From a virus, in IMG/VR virus record IMGVR_UViG_3300027793_000075, positions 1 through 64,000 of that record: a stretch of DNA of 64,000 nucleotides. One strand, 5' to 3'. A model generated the notes under the pieces. The model did not search any database. It saw only the letters and a list, made by a program, of their open reading frames with translations, and was not told the DNA's origin. Positions 63,992-64,000 of the stretch are shown one piece after another; the first letter of the stretch is position 1; each line of letters starts with the position of its first letter. The position numbers and the translations under genes were made by a program.

Positions 63992-64000
63992 ATGTTATTT

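Noticed and set aside
1-64000. Bacteroidetes-type host suggested by missing Shine-Dalgarno sites
   Set aside because: The promoters are TTGAC/TAnnnT rather than the Bacteroidetes TTTG/TAnnTTTG type, so the host cannot be inferred this way.
1-64000. tRNA genes, CRISPR arrays, insertion sequences
   Set aside because: No cloverleaf-like segment, regular repeat-spacer array, or transposase was seen. The only mobile-type genes are the HNH and GIY-YIG nucleases.

Overview
The window is a stretch of a large, AT-rich tailed-phage genome of the T4-like (contractile-tail) type. The evidence is a T4-type structural block at the right end: a gp18-like tail sheath, gp17-like large terminase, gp20-like portal and gp21-like prohead protease, in that order. 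rIIA/rIIB homologues, RNA ligases, a polynucleotide kinase and homing-type endonucleases also fit. Genes are packed, often with ATGA overlaps, and no rRNA or tRNA was recognised. The host cannot be named. Promoters are of sigma70 type (TTGACW, mostly a 16-nt spacer, then TAnnnT), while Shine-Dalgarno sequences are missing in front of most genes.

Layout: (1) 1-5.9 kb, a MoxR-type AAA+ ATPase paired with a metallopeptidase-like/VWA protein, an R2K-type ATP-grasp enzyme and small unknown genes. (2) 6-9.2 kb, a DUF2828 (TROVE-like plus VWA) protein with a structured leader, and a reverse-strand lipoprotein. (3) 9.2-29 kb, a cofactor and nucleotide region: an HD hydrolase, a fused CoaD-CoaE bifunctional CoA synthase, a DnaQ-type exonuclease, NMN adenylyltransferase-Nudix, a CinA-like/adenylyltransferase fusion, nicotinamide phosphoribosyltransferase, an RlmN-like radical SAM enzyme, NADAR, two Pth2-like proteins, a PRPP synthetase homologue, Nudix, histidine phosphatase, HAD, metallophosphoesterase, P-loop kinase and a macro domain. 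(4) 29-44 kb, a TrpF-like barrel, MBL hydrolase, HNH endonuclease, RNA ligase, rIIA, rIIB, a second RNA ligase, cREC protein, polynucleotide kinase, M23 peptidase, phosphatase, ClpP-like protease, GIY-YIG and HNH proteins. (5) 44-50.8 kb, mainly reverse strand: VWA protein, IscU scaffold, GDP-mannose dehydratase, HNH/HTH-like protein and SNF2-type helicase. (6) 51-63.6 kb, virion genes on the plus strand.

How the parts may work together (inference): nicotinamide phosphoribosyltransferase, PRPP synthetase-like enzyme and adenylyltransferases could rebuild NAD+ during infection, the same logic as phage pathways that defeat NAD-depleting defences. NADAR and the macro domain could remove ADP-ribose marks, and the two ligases, kinase and cREC protein could repair cleaved RNA. 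The CoA synthase fusion extends cofactor rebuilding to CoA. Several genes of regions 3 and 4 have a promoter placed so that transcription should begin at, or 1-2 bases before, the start codon. This suggests leaderless early mRNAs.

Functions are assigned by reading motifs by eye. Starts were moved inward where a later ATG fits the spacing to the preceding stop better.
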